In this document: positions 1 to 9,055 of the stretch, in pieces
Numbering within the stretch: the stretch's first letter is position 1
How the letters are laid out: each line of letters starts with the position of its first letter
IMG/VR virus record: IMGVR_UViG_3300046655_000380
Span: 1 to 48,682 of that record
Strand: one strand, 5' to 3'
Source: a virus
DNA: 48,682 nucleotides
Position numbers and translations under genes: made by a program
The notes under the pieces: model-generated
The model's input: only the letters and a program-made list of their open reading frames with translations
Database searches by the model: none
What the model was told of the DNA's origin: nothing

Positions 1-2
1 AC

Positions 3-812
3 CTTGCAGCTAAAGTTGATTTTGAAATAGATGAATCTGTAAATCTTACTGAGAAGATTGCTGGTCTTGTTAAGAAATCACAACAAACTGGTGTTCCTTA
101 TGGTATTCTAAAGAAGAGTTATGATAGAGGACTTGCAGCTTGGAAAACTGGACACAGACCAGGCACTACTCCACAACAATGGGCATTTGCAAGAGTGAAC
201 TCAATGTTAACTGGTGGTAAAGCAGACCCAGATTTACAAAAACAAGCAAGAGCATCTAAAAAGAAAAAGAAGAAAGAATCATATGAAATAGGAGAACCTT
301 ATGCTAGACATACATTTGATGTTACACCAGGCCAAGATTATGAACAGTCAGTCAAGTCAAAGGTTGCGAGTGAATCCAACATACAAGACTGGTTTGAAAG
401 ACCGTCTACTAGAAAAGAGTATCAAGAAAGATACAAAGATGAATGGGAAGAAAAACTCCAAGAAACCTATAATCTTATGAGGTCAAAGATTTCTAAAGAT
501 GATTTAGAAGATAAATATATAGAGAAATTAGACATAGTAGAATCTGAATATCAAGGTCGTAAAGTTAAGTTAAATGACCCATTTAGACTACCTAGTGGAA
601 GTAATAAAAAATTTGGTGTTTATGTGAAAAATGAAAAAGGTAATGTAGTTAAAGTGACTTTCGGCGATCCAAATATGGAAATAAAAAGGGATGACCCTAA
701 CAGATTAAAGAGTTTTAGAGCAAGACATAATTGTGATAATCCTGGCCCAAAAACAAAGGCACGATACTGGAGTTGTTATCAGTGGAGAAAAGGTGCAAAG
801 GTTGATAATTAG
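3..812 (+). CDS. Virion-associated protein, 5' end cut by window edge
   Basis: The frame is open from the left edge to a stop at 812, so the N-terminus is missing; about 269 residues remain. An internal segment, KKSYDRGLAAWKTGHRPG, matches a short conserved motif found in many phage and giant-virus proteins (DUF5872-like). It is followed by a lysine tract and the motif ESYEIGE. The C-terminus RHNCDNPGPKTKARYWSC is typical of structural proteins of T4-like cyanophages and pelagiphages. An internal ATG at 195 is not the real start because homology continues upstream. The gene leads a plus-strand run of virion-type genes. The precise role is unknown. Confidence 0.8.
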   Translation, partial: LAAKVDFEIDESVNLTEKIAGLVKKSQQTGVPYGILKKSYDRGLAAWKTGHRPGTTPQQWAFARVNSMLTGGKADPDLQKQARASKKKKKKESYEIGEPYARHTFDVTPGQDYEQSVKSKVASESNIQDWFERPSTRKEYQERYKDEWEEKLQETYNLMRSKISKDDLEDKYIEKLDIVESEYQGRKVKLNDPFRLPSGSNKKFGVYVKNEKGNVVKVTFGDPNMEIKRDDPNRLKSFRARHNCDNPGPKTKARYWSCYQWRKGAKVDN

Positions 813-820
813 GAATAAAT

Positions 821-1876
821 ATGACAACATATAGAAAAACTATGACAGAGATGTATCAACAAGTTAGGGAAAGAACACTGACTCCAAATGAGTTGAAACG
901 CAGAGAAGAGATTGCAAAAGATTTACCTTTAAAAGATTTTGAAAAAAGATATGGTAAAGAAAAAGGTATGCAAGTTAAAATGGCAGTTGCAACTAAAATG
1001 GCAAAAAAAGAATCTTTTGAACTTGATGAAGTATCAATGACGAATCCTCAGTCATTGTCATTAACAACAAAAGATGCCCTTGTTGTAAGAGCAAAACAAC
1101 TTAGAGAAAAGGGACTTGGTTTGAAAGCAAGAATAGAAATTGCAAATAAAATTGAAATTAAATCACCATCTTTATTTAAGTATTATCGTGAATTAGAAAA
1201 AAAAGGTATTAAAAAGGGGCCTGAAGTTAAGAAGTTTGATAAACAACTTATGTCTGCACTTGCAAAGAAGTTTGGACAAGATATTGCAAAGAAAACAGAG
1301 AAGGCACTAAAAGAAGAACTTAATGAAGATGGACATAGTGATGTTCCATCAATGATTAGAAAATGTAAAACAGTTATTGAAGATGCAAATGAGATTATGA
1401 GTAAACTAAACTCTATGGACAAGGAAGGTTCACTACCAACTTGGTGGACTAATAAACTTGCAGTTGCATCAAACAGTATGAATAAAATGAGAGATTATAT
1501 TCTGAACCCTATTGAAGAAAGTGTTATTATGGAAAAAGAAGGTGATTTAGAGGATATGAAAAAAGTTGTTGAAGAACTTAAAGGTGCATCTAAAAAACAT
1601 TTAAGTCAGGCAGTTCGTATTGATAGATTAGATTTAGAAAACAAAACACTAGATACTATTTGTGATGAATTAAGAGCTGCATCTAAAATGCATTTAGGTC
1701 AATCCAAAAGAGTTCAATCGCATATTGGTATGATGGAAGGTGATGCTACTGATGCCGCCAAAGAATTGATTAATAGAGAAAAAGAGAGAATGAAAGATAA
1801 ACACGACACAATTATGCAAAGAGCAAAAATTAAAGATGTTACTGATGCAAGTCGTGATAAACAAGGAGAAAATTAA
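821..1876 (+). CDS. Conserved T4-like phage protein, probably virion-associated
   Basis: This is a 351-residue, highly charged and mostly helical protein. Residues 39-63 contain a YGKEKG...ATKMAKK segment recurrent in proteins of marine T4-like phages. It is followed directly by ESFELDE (residues 64-70), a motif shared with two other proteins here and compatible with a T4 prohead-protease (LxE) site. Two related segments near residues 250 and 290 (KGASKKHLSQ and RAASKMHLGQ) suggest an internal duplication. AGGA lies a few bases before the start. The stop overlaps the next start as TAATG. I do not recognise a specific function. Confidence 0.75.
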   Translation: MTTYRKTMTEMYQQVRERTLTPNELKRREEIAKDLPLKDFEKRYGKEKGMQVKMAVATKMAKKESFELDEVSMTNPQSLSLTTKDALVVRAKQLREKGLGLKARIEIANKIEIKSPSLFKYYRELEKKGIKKGPEVKKFDKQLMSALAKKFGQDIAKKTEKALKEELNEDGHSDVPSMIRKCKTVIEDANEIMSKLNSMDKEGSLPTWWTNKLAVASNSMNKMRDYILNPIEESVIMEKEGDLEDMKKVVEELKGASKKHLSQAVRIDRLDLENKTLDTICDELRAASKMHLGQSKRVQSHIGMMEGDATDAAKELINREKERMKDKHDTIMQRAKIKDVTDASRDKQGEN

Positions 1877-2694
1877 TGACAAAGTATTTTGATACAAAAA
1901 ATGGAACTTTGGAAAATGCCGTGTTATCTATTTACGAGAAAAAATTAGACCCAGTAAATAAAGACGCTGTAAAGAAAAAGTTTGACGATAGAAAAGATAA
2001 AGATATTGATAATGATGGAGATGTTGATTCAAGTGATAAATTTCTTCACAAGAAAAGAAAAGCAATATCTAAAGCAATGAAAAAAGAAACTGAAAAGGAA
2101 TCAAAAATGTCTAAGAATGAAAACGCATATTTTAGAGTTGATACTATGAGAGATGCTCTAAAAAAAGTATGGAGTGATTCAGTAAAAGAATCTGACGCTT
2201 ATGAGAATGATAGATTTATTGTTAAAGGTGGTAAGGTTAAAAAAGATAATTCAAATACGCCTAATAATAAGAATCACATTTTTGCCCCTAATGCTAAAAT
2301 TGCTAAACAACTTCATAGTCAAGGTAAAAGAGTTTATAAAGAATCATTAGAAGAAAATAAACTAGAAGATTCACCTAACCCAGCCAACCATTGGCATATG
2401 TGTGCAAAAAATGTAGTACACGAAAAATGGGGTAGAGGTAATACAATACACTCAATGCACGCCGACCCAGATAAAAAAGGTATGGTTGAATGGTATGATA
2501 TTTGGTTTCAACACGGAATTGAAAAACAAGTTCCAACTAAAGACTTAGAAATAGTTCACGAAGAAGGACACGAAAACCATAAGAAAGACAAAAAAGACAA
2601 AGAACTTATCAAAAGTAAAAAAATGAATAAAACTATGACTGGTAAACCAATGTCAGATATTGAAACTTCTAAAGAAGAAAAAAAATCTGCATAG
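1876..2694 (+). CDS. Virion-associated protein with EF-hand-like loop
   Basis: The protein has 272 residues. Residues 43-54 form an EF-hand or dockerin-like calcium loop, DIDNDGDVDSSD, with Asp at positions 1, 3, 5 and 12 and Gly at 6. A lysine-rich segment follows. The C-terminal half (about 165-235) carries HWHMCAKNVVHEKWG and a Trp/His-rich stretch seen in structural proteins of marine T4-like phages. It is translationally coupled to the upstream gene by TAATG overlap. Its stop lies just before a strong sigma70 promoter. The calcium loop is visible; the role in the capsid is inferred from context. Confidence 0.75.
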   Translation: MTKYFDTKNGTLENAVLSIYEKKLDPVNKDAVKKKFDDRKDKDIDNDGDVDSSDKFLHKKRKAISKAMKKETEKESKMSKNENAYFRVDTMRDALKKVWSDSVKESDAYENDRFIVKGGKVKKDNSNTPNNKNHIFAPNAKIAKQLHSQGKRVYKESLEENKLEDSPNPANHWHMCAKNVVHEKWGRGNTIHSMHADPDKKGMVEWYDIWFQHGIEKQVPTKDLEIVHEEGHENHKKDKKDKELIKSKKMNKTMTGKPMSDIETSKEEKKSA

Positions 2695-2696
2695 GG

Positions 2697-2724
2697 TTGA
2701 CAAGCTACGATAGTGTGTTATAAT
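2697..2724 (+). promoter_or_regulatory. Sigma70-type promoter (class B)
   Basis: A perfect -35 TTGACA (2697-2702) and perfect -10 TATAAT (2719-2724) are separated by 16 bases. The -35 follows the TAG stop of the preceding gene within a few bases. The predicted start is about 2731, giving a 17-base leader that contains GAGAGG before the GTG at 2748. Confidence 0.85.
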
Positions 2725-2747
2725 AACAGAATGAAAAGAGAGGTAAA

Positions 2748-3275
2748 GTGAAAAATTTTTATGATGTTTATAATTCTACATTAAGCGAGAAAGAGGAATT
2801 ACCAACACTATTTTGCGATATGGATATGGTGTTGGTTGATTTTTTAGGAGGTGCCGATAAAGAAGTCGGTCAAACCTTTGTAAAAATGGATAATGCAAAA
2901 AGATGGGCAACTATTCACAAGAATAAATCCTTTTGGGAAAACTTAGAATGGATGCCTGGAGCAAAGAGATTATGGAGTTTCGTTAATAAATATGGTTCAC
3001 ATATATTATCTGCATATTCAACAAAAGATAGTAATTGTGTGCCTGGTAAAATGAAATGGTTGAGAAAGAATTTGAGTTTAACACAGAGAAGCCGTATACA
3101 TTTAGTAAGGCGTTCTCAAAAACAAGATTTTGCAATGACAAACAATAAACCTAATGTTTTAATTGATGACCACGCTAAAAATATTAAAGAGTGGAAATCA
3201 AAAGGTGGTATCGGAATACATCATATGTCTGTGAGTACAACATTAAACGAATTGAAAAAATTAGGTTATAAATAG
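2748..3275 (+). CDS. HAD-superfamily nucleotidase-like protein
   Basis: The 175-residue protein starts at GTG, preceded by GAGAGG. Residues 24-32 (DMDMVLVDF) form HAD motif I, DxDx, with the nucleophile and acid/base aspartates. Near residues 140-145 LIDDHAKN gives the motif IV Asp-Asp pair, followed by KGGIGIHH. Length and motif layout resemble the 5'(3')-deoxyribonucleotidase branch, so dephosphorylation of nucleotides or a similar small phosphate ester is likely. It is driven by its own sigma70 promoter, so it may be expressed earlier than the flanking virion genes. Confidence 0.8.
   Translation: MKNFYDVYNSTLSEKEELPTLFCDMDMVLVDFLGGADKEVGQTFVKMDNAKRWATIHKNKSFWENLEWMPGAKRLWSFVNKYGSHILSAYSTKDSNCVPGKMKWLRKNLSLTQRSRIHLVRRSQKQDFAMTNNKPNVLIDDHAKNIKEWKSKGGIGIHHMSVSTTLNELKKLGYK
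3267..3274 (+). promoter_or_regulatory. T4-type late promoter TATAAATA
   Basis: The exact octamer overlaps the end of the HAD gene. With T4 spacing the +1 is about 3280, leaving a 20-base leader with AAGGAG (3288-3293) before the ATG at 3300. It fits late expression of the structural genes that follow. Confidence 0.75.
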
Positions 3276-3299
3276 TTATAAAACTATAAGGAGAAAACA

Positions 3300-4820
3300 A
3301 TGAGTTTATGGAGTATGAATGATGGCTCCGCTTTATCTGGTACTCACACTTACACGAATGGAAGTGCGATTGTACAAGCTAATGCAAGTGGAGCATACAA
3401 AACCGAAGTAAAAATCGGTGATGTAGTCACTACAGCTGGTGGAGAAAAAGTGAGAGTAAAAGACCTTACACCACCTAGAACAGTTGCTACATCTGCTGTA
3501 AACGCAAGTAATGAAAGAATTACCATTACTTCACACGGATATACTGCAAACACACCACTCACATATAGTGCAGCTGGTGGAACTGCAATCGCTGGAATCA
3601 CAGACGGACAAATCGTATTTGTTAAAACTGTTCACGATGCAAATACAATAGATGTATCTGCAACAGAAGGCGGTTCAGTAATTAATATAACTGGAACTGG
3701 TAATAATTCACAAACATTTATTGGTGAAACAAATACTGGTATGACATTAACATCTGATTTTGGTGGAAGTACAGAAAGTGGTGTTGCCGCAACTGTATCA
3801 AGACCACCAATAAACGGACACGGTGGAACTATTGATAGCACTGTATTTGGTATAGATGAAGGTGAATCTGTTGCTGGTGTTGATAATGTGACTGATATTG
3901 CATTAACATCAACTACTGGTGCAAGATATGTACAAGCACCAACTATTACTGTTGCAGGGCCAACTGCAAGAGTTCTTACAACTGCAAATGTTTCACTTGC
4001 AAACGATACATTTACCATTACAGGCCACAATATGAGAACTGGTACATCTATAACTTATAATAGTCAAGGTGGAACTAATCTTGCACAAAATAGTGGTAAC
4101 ATTACAGATGATACTGAATTATTTGTTATTCGTGTAGATGCAGACACTATTAAGTTAGCAAGTTCACTTTCTAATGCACAAGCTGGTACTGCACTTGATA
4201 TGACTGGTGGTTCTAGTAATGTTGGTAATAACTCACAAACATTAACTGGTACTACTGCAACTGCAACTGCCACAGTTTCTGGTGGAGCTGTTTCTGCAAT
4301 TACTGTAACAGCAGTAGGTTCTGATTATCAATCTACACCAGCTGTAACAGTTGAAGCACCAAAAATGACAATTCCAACTGGTAATGTAAATGCTGGTACT
4401 AATGTAATCACATTTACTGGACACGGACTAACAGATGCTGACCAAATCACTTACAACCAAGTAGGTGGTGGAACTTTAATGACCAATGTAACTAACGGAC
4501 AAACTGTATTTGTTAGAGATAAAACTGACGATACCTTTAAGATTGCAGCTACTGAAGGTGGAACTGCGATTAATATTGGTACTGGTCATAGTGCTCAAAC
4601 ATTTACTATTGTAACTGGTGCAACAACAGCAACTGCTGTAGCTTCAACTGGTTTAGGTAATGACGGTGATAGTAACACCACAGAACTTAGCCATGTAGGT
4701 TGGGTTAAGAAAACAGTAGGTACTGGTGGTCGTGCTGGTAGAGTTCAATATGAAACTCTAGTTGCTGCTTCAAGTATTTCTGGTGATGCTGCTGATGATA
4801 TCGCACTACCAGATAGCTAG
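3300..4820 (+). CDS. Repetitive virion structural protein
   Basis: The 506-residue protein is rich in Thr, Ser, Gly and Ala. About three copies of a roughly 80-residue beta-rich module are visible (approximately residues 66-141, 224-313 and 361-441). Each carries a GH(G/N)xxxxxxxITY motif, an F/LFVxxxxDxxTIxxA strand and an ending like SQTFxG. Between modules lie APTITVAGPT and TPAVTVEAP spacers. The N-terminus and the C-terminal HVGWVKKTVGTGGRAGRVQY match a shorter structural protein of marine T4-like phages, so the repeats look like an insertion between two conserved ends. A surface decoration or fibre role is inferred. It has a late promoter and a strong SD. Confidence 0.8.
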   Translation: MSLWSMNDGSALSGTHTYTNGSAIVQANASGAYKTEVKIGDVVTTAGGEKVRVKDLTPPRTVATSAVNASNERITITSHGYTANTPLTYSAAGGTAIAGITDGQIVFVKTVHDANTIDVSATEGGSVINITGTGNNSQTFIGETNTGMTLTSDFGGSTESGVAATVSRPPINGHGGTIDSTVFGIDEGESVAGVDNVTDIALTSTTGARYVQAPTITVAGPTARVLTTANVSLANDTFTITGHNMRTGTSITYNSQGGTNLAQNSGNITDDTELFVIRVDADTIKLASSLSNAQAGTALDMTGGSSNVGNNSQTLTGTTATATATVSGGAVSAITVTAVGSDYQSTPAVTVEAPKMTIPTGNVNAGTNVITFTGHGLTDADQITYNQVGGGTLMTNVTNGQTVFVRDKTDDTFKIAATEGGTAINIGTGHSAQTFTIVTGATTATAVASTGLGNDGDSNTTELSHVGWVKKTVGTGGRAGRVQYETLVAASSISGDAADDIALPDS

Positions 4821-4843
4821 AATCTAAATTATAGGAGTATATT

Positions 4844-5080
4844 ATGTCTTTGGAATTAAAAGATATTGAGACGAGAAAACAAGAATTACAAGTTGAATTA
4901 TCAAAGGTAGAGAATCAACTTGTAGAGGCACTCAAACAAGTAGAGTCGTTGAAACAAACTAAATTCTCTATCGCTGGTGCCATAGCGCTTTGTAATGAAT
5001 TCGGTGAGAAAACTGATGTCGGAAAAGATGAAAATTCTGATGCCGACAGTAACATTCCCCACACTATTGCTGGGGTTTAG
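4844..5080 (+). CDS. Small coiled-coil protein
   Basis: The 78-residue protein is preceded by TAGGAG. Residues 1-47 form a heptad-rich coiled coil (LELKDIETRKQELQVELSK and onward); the tail is acidic. It lies between two virion protein genes and is probably co-transcribed with them. No specific function is recognised. Confidence 0.7.
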   Translation: MSLELKDIETRKQELQVELSKVENQLVEALKQVESLKQTKFSIAGAIALCNEFGEKTDVGKDENSDADSNIPHTIAGV

Positions 5081-5097
5081 ACCATAGGAGATAAAAT

Positions 5098-5562
5098 ATG
5101 GCTGATAAGAAAATTACTGCGTTAACAGACTTAGGGTCTGGTATCGCAACTGCTGATTTATTTCACATTGTAGATGACCCAACTGGTACACCTATCAATA
5201 AGAAAATTTCAGCTGCGAATGTATTTAACTATATTCCAACATTTATTGCAACTAACAGTACAGAAGCACTAACTAATACTTCTACTGCTGTTTCAGTTTC
5301 TACTGCTGTTTCAACAGTTGATTCATCTGGTGGTGCAGTAACTGTAACACTTGCAGCTGGTGTAACTGGTCAGTTGAAGACAATTATTTGTACTACTGCT
5401 GGTAATAACATCACTGTAACTCCTGCCGCCACAGTTGGTTCTGGTACTACTGTTGTACTAGATGCCGCTGGTGAATCAGTATCATTAATGTATACTGGTA
5501 CTGCTTGGGCTGCAGTTGCAACTTCATCTTTCGCAACAAGTATTGCTACTGTCATTCAGTAA
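5098..5562 (+). CDS. Virion structural protein, tail-fibre-like N-terminus
   Basis: The 154-residue protein has TAGGAG upstream. Its N-terminus, [15 protein letters not shown] followed by [19 protein letters not shown], is the pattern seen at the start of many phage fibre and structural proteins. The remainder is a Thr/Val/Ala-rich beta structure ending AWAAVATSS, as in short surface-exposed modules of marine T4-like phages. The stop overlaps the next ATG (TAATG). Fibre or decoration protein is the likely role. Confidence 0.75.
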   Translation: MADKKITALTDLGSGIATADLFHIVDDPTGTPINKKISAANVFNYIPTFIATNSTEALTNTSTAVSVSTAVSTVDSSGGAVTVTLAAGVTGQLKTIICTTAGNNITVTPAATVGSGTTVVLDAAGESVSLMYTGTAWAAVATSSFATSIATVIQ

Positions 5563-5735
5563 TGTCTGACTTAAAGATGAAAAGTAAAAAGATGGGTGAC
5601 CATCTAGATACTATGTTGAAAAAATATAAGAGAGGTGAAAAAATAGGTTTCACTGCTCTTGCAAGACTAAAGGCACGAGGTTTAATTCCTCGTGCTGATG
5701 GTTCAAAGAAAAAAAATAAATTAGGGAAATCATAA
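5562..5735 (+). CDS. Small basic protein
   Basis: The ATG at 5562 overlaps the preceding stop as TAATG, and the frame encodes 57 residues, lysine- and arginine-rich, with an ALARLKARGLIPRADGSKK segment. Upstream in-frame codons only duplicate the preceding gene in another frame, so this start is preferred. The stop overlaps the next ATG. No function is recognised. Confidence 0.7.
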   Translation: MSDLKMKSKKMGDHLDTMLKKYKRGEKIGFTALARLKARGLIPRADGSKKKNKLGKS

Positions 5736-6166
5736 TGATAGATTTTAAACAGTATATTACTGAACTACGAGGGCCGAAGCCTGCGAACTCTAATGCACAA
5801 CACGACTCCGACCACGATATGGTTGATGTGTCTGATGATGGTGTTGTTAGAAAACTTAATTCATTTTTGGGTTGTATTGCCGAAATGGATCATATGTTAC
5901 CAGAACAAACTATTAGTGTTGTGAGAAGAAGACTTGCAAGTATTGGATTAACATTTCCAAATATTGATGTAGTAGAAGATTCTGGAAACATATCTGCACC
6001 GTTAACACAATTCGGTGGTAGATTTGGTAAAGACATTGACACACCTCACAATGAGTTTGTTAATGATGATGGTATTTCACATAGAGTTGAAGGTGGTCGT
6101 TCCATTAATTTTGTTTATGAAAAAAAAGAAAATGGAAAATTCAAGGTCACTGCCGAAATTAAATAA
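5735..6166 (+). CDS. Conserved T4-like phage protein
   Basis: The 143-residue protein starts MIDFKQYITELRGPKPAN. Residues 40-75 (FLGCIAEMDHMLPE...RRRLASIGLTF) look helical, and the C-terminus is a predicted beta segment with RVEGGRSINFVYEKK. Similar proteins sit among structural genes of marine T4-like phages. Coupling at both ends is by overlapping stop and start codons. The role is unknown. Confidence 0.7.
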   Translation: MIDFKQYITELRGPKPANSNAQHDSDHDMVDVSDDGVVRKLNSFLGCIAEMDHMLPEQTISVVRRRLASIGLTFPNIDVVEDSGNISAPLTQFGGRFGKDIDTPHNEFVNDDGISHRVEGGRSINFVYEKKENGKFKVTAEIK

Positions 6167-6528
6167 TGTTTGAGAAAATAACTGTTGATAATGTTATGAT
6201 GTATGCGATGAAACATTATAATAATCCTCAAGGGGATAATGAAAAAGAATTTCTTGATGATATGAAGAGATTCAAATATATTAAGAGATTGTTGAGAAAG
6301 TATCAAGACAATGGGCCTTTGAAAGAACGATTGATTTTAAATCACATAATTGTTTTAAATAATGTCTTTGGTGCAGATGCGTGTTCAACACTTTTATTAT
6401 TTAAATTAGAAACTTCGTTATGGAAATATATAAAACCATTTATGGAATTTTTAAAAATTCTTCCAGAAGGTGAGTTAAAAAATATAGAGAATGACGAAAA
6501 AGTAGAAAGTATTTTAAGGAATATTTAA
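6166..6528 (+). CDS. Conserved small helical phage protein
   Basis: The 120-residue protein contains RFKYIKRLLRKY and the segment LKERLILNHIIVLNNVFG, a signature of a protein conserved in many T4-like and other phages next to the gene that follows here. It has no membrane segment and no catalytic motif. The pairing with the 212-residue neighbour suggests a shared, uncharacterised role. Confidence 0.75.
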   Translation: MFEKITVDNVMMYAMKHYNNPQGDNEKEFLDDMKRFKYIKRLLRKYQDNGPLKERLILNHIIVLNNVFGADACSTLLLFKLETSLWKYIKPFMEFLKILPEGELKNIENDEKVESILRNI

Positions 6529-7166
6529 TGGGAACTGCGATAGATTTATTTGTAACTTATAGGTTTATTAAATTATTAGTAACGCCTTTTGAAAAAACTG
6601 ATGCATTTAAACTTGGTATTATTAACGAAAAAGGTTTACGACAAGTCGTGCCTGGAACAACAAAACCAACACCTCTTTCAACAATCAAAGAAAGAAATGC
6701 ATATACTGTTCTCCACAAGTTAGTATTCAATATTAAAAGAATTTTTGCAAGAGTGCCTGGACTAGGTTCTAAAGTTGGAACTTATGCAGCTGCACTTTTT
6801 TTATTAAAGGACACATTCAAAGAGGGTGTTGACCCTAAAATGTTTGAAAGAGAATTTTTAAAGTTTATAAAAGAAAATGATATTAAACTAGATGACACGA
6901 TTACTGAAGAAGTTGATTTAGTTGATGGTAAATTACCAAAAGGTGTTTATAAACTGTCAAACGATATTATAAAAGATGATGATGAGGATATACCTTTATT
7001 AAAAAAAGATGATGATGTGGAAACATTAGAGGACACATTACCATCTGATACAGTATTAGGAGTTCCAGTTTTTGCAGTCCTACATACTAATAGTAATAGT
7101 AAGATTTTTGTAAGTATGGATGATATTGAACCAGTATCAGTAGAAGATGCATTAGGAGAAATTTAA
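6528..7166 (+). CDS. Conserved phage protein, partner of preceding gene
   Basis: The 212-residue protein has an N-terminal helical part (FVTYRFIKLLVTPFEKTDAFKLGII) and a hydrophobic patch YAAALFLLKDTF at about 85-96. An acidic linker and a short beta-rich C-terminus follow. The N-terminal FVTYRFIKLLVTPFxxTxAF pattern is widely conserved in large phages. Start and stop codons overlap the neighbours. Function unknown. Confidence 0.75.
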   Translation: MGTAIDLFVTYRFIKLLVTPFEKTDAFKLGIINEKGLRQVVPGTTKPTPLSTIKERNAYTVLHKLVFNIKRIFARVPGLGSKVGTYAAALFLLKDTFKEGVDPKMFEREFLKFIKENDIKLDDTITEEVDLVDGKLPKGVYKLSNDIIKDDDEDIPLLKKDDDVETLEDTLPSDTVLGVPVFAVLHTNSNSKIFVSMDDIEPVSVEDALGEI

Positions 7167-9049
7167 TGGATAAGAAAAAATATGTAAGAGTAGACCCTTT
7201 CACTGGATTCCCAGAAAAAGATGTAAAAGAAGATGCACCGACAACATCTACTGCTGGTGTTGCAGCCACTGGTGATGACCCAACAGTTGCTATGAAAAAG
7301 AAAAAGAAAAAATTATATGATGGTAGAACATCTATTGCAAAGAAATTTGTTCAAAGAATACTGAAACAAAGGGAAGCAAGAAGAGTTTCAGAAGAAGTTG
7401 AACTTGATGAAAAAGTAAAACAACCTAGACAATTAATTAATCCTAGTAAAGAAGTTATGGTTGTAAAAAATAATAAAGTTATCGTAGTTGATAAAAAAGA
7501 TTTGAAACAATACACATCAAAAGGTTGGTCTCTTGCAGAAGAAGTTGAACTTGAAGAAATGAAAAAAGTAGAGATAAAACTTAATAGAGGAAATGTTGAC
7601 AGAGATATACAAAAAATTGTAAACCATATAAATCTAATTAACAAAAAGAGTAGACCAAATCAGCGAATCAAAATAACACAGAATATGAGTGATGATTCAG
7701 TAACACTTGATGGTGGTAAAAATGTTGATATTGGTAGAGAAGTTGCTGATATAAAAAACTTCATAGGTTTTAAAAGTGCAAAAGTTGTAGAAGAGATTAC
7801 AGAAGGAACTATGTCTAGTGGTATTTTCAATAGAAACCCAGAAGTATCAAACAAATCTGGTTATGAATTAACTAAGTTTTTTAAGAAAAAACCTAATGCA
7901 AAACAAGCATATGATTTTGTAGATACACATATTCCAGATGATGAATTAGGTGATGATATAGCTGCACTTGCTGGTGAATTAGATGATGCACCAGGCAGAT
8001 TGGATGACTTTCCATATAAAAAACAAAAGAAAGCATATAGTAAAATTGACCCAAGAAGTGTTATCTTAAATAGACTTGCAGATTTTACTAATGACAGAAC
8101 TGCAATGTTGTTAGTTAAAACACTTATGAATATGGGTGTTAAACCAATTAAATTAGGTACTGGTAGGGCTGGTAAGGGTGAGTATGACCCTATAAAGATG
8201 AAAATTAATCCTAGTAAAATAGATGCAATCTTAAAAAAATTTGGTGTGTCAGACCCTAATCAAATTACATTCAAGGAAGAACCTATGATGAATGAGAAAA
8301 AACTAGCTGGATTTCTTGCATTTTATGGTGGTAAGAAAGTAGAAATTCCTTTAAATAAAGTAAAAGACATAAACCAAGCAAAACAAATTGCAATTAAAAT
8401 GATGAATGTTCCTAAATCTAAACAAGGTTTATTAGCAATACAACCAGCATACGAACACACAGTCAAGGAAGAAACAATGGAAATAACAGAAGAAGTTATG
8501 ACACTTAAAACAAAAGATAGTGTTATGGGACTTAAAGTATTTAATGGTGCAAAGGGTTTAGGTTTAAAAGCTGCACTCTTAGGAAAATATGTAAGAGTTA
8601 AAGGTAGTAAAAAACAAGTAAACGATTTTGGAAGAACAGTTATTGGTAAATCATCAATGGGTAGTCCTACTGAATTAAATCCCCCTCAACTAGATCAAAT
8701 ACCACAAGAAGATAGAATGTTAAATAAAAGGTTGAAAGAAGAACTAGAAATTCAAACAACATTTACTGCATCTATTCTAGAAAAAGTAAATGACTTTGGA
8801 AACGAACACGAACTTGTGGAAACTAATTTAAAAGTTTTACAAAACATTGTGAAAAGAAAACAAAATCAAAAAGTTAAGTTTAAAGACAAACAGGCAACTG
8901 TTGACTTGTTTACTGCAAATGCAATTATGAAAGTATATGATGCAGTAAAACCAGATAATAAAAAGAAAATAGAAAAATTGATGAACGGAACAATTACTGA
9001 CTTTTTAAAGTTACAAAAGTTTGCAATGAAACAAGTGAAGTTTGCGTAG
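7166..9049 (+). CDS. Large virion-associated accessory protein with LxE motifs
   Basis: The 627-residue, lysine-rich protein begins with MDKKKYVRVDPFTGFPEKDV. A PTTSTAGVAATGDDPT segment then precedes a poly-lysine tract and a KFVQRILKQREAR helix, an architecture typical of marine T4-like phages. EEVELDE (76-82) and EEVELEE (125-131) follow. The middle and C-terminal parts are mixed alpha/beta without a family I recognise. The repeated EExELxE elements may be prohead-protease targets. That is inference; the position among structural genes supports a role in or on the particle. Confidence 0.7.
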   Translation: MDKKKYVRVDPFTGFPEKDVKEDAPTTSTAGVAATGDDPTVAMKKKKKKLYDGRTSIAKKFVQRILKQREARRVSEEVELDEKVKQPRQLINPSKEVMVVKNNKVIVVDKKDLKQYTSKGWSLAEEVELEEMKKVEIKLNRGNVDRDIQKIVNHINLINKKSRPNQRIKITQNMSDDSVTLDGGKNVDIGREVADIKNFIGFKSAKVVEEITEGTMSSGIFNRNPEVSNKSGYELTKFFKKKPNAKQAYDFVDTHIPDDELGDDIAALAGELDDAPGRLDDFPYKKQKKAYSKIDPRSVILNRLADFTNDRTAMLLVKTLMNMGVKPIKLGTGRAGKGEYDPIKMKINPSKIDAILKKFGVSDPNQITFKEEPMMNEKKLAGFLAFYGGKKVEIPLNKVKDINQAKQIAIKMMNVPKSKQGLLAIQPAYEHTVKEETMEITEEVMTLKTKDSVMGLKVFNGAKGLGLKAALLGKYVRVKGSKKQVNDFGRTVIGKSSMGSPTELNPPQLDQIPQEDRMLNKRLKEELEIQTTFTASILEKVNDFGNEHELVETNLKVLQNIVKRKQNQKVKFKDKQATVDLFTANAIMKVYDAVKPDNKKKIEKLMNGTITDFLKLQKFAMKQVKFA

Positions 9050-9055
9050 GTTGAT

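Noticed and set aside
5056-5078. Terminator CCCCA/TGGGG followed by TTT
   Set aside because: The stem has only five pairs, the T-run is three bases, and it lies within the end of a coding sequence before a tightly linked gene.
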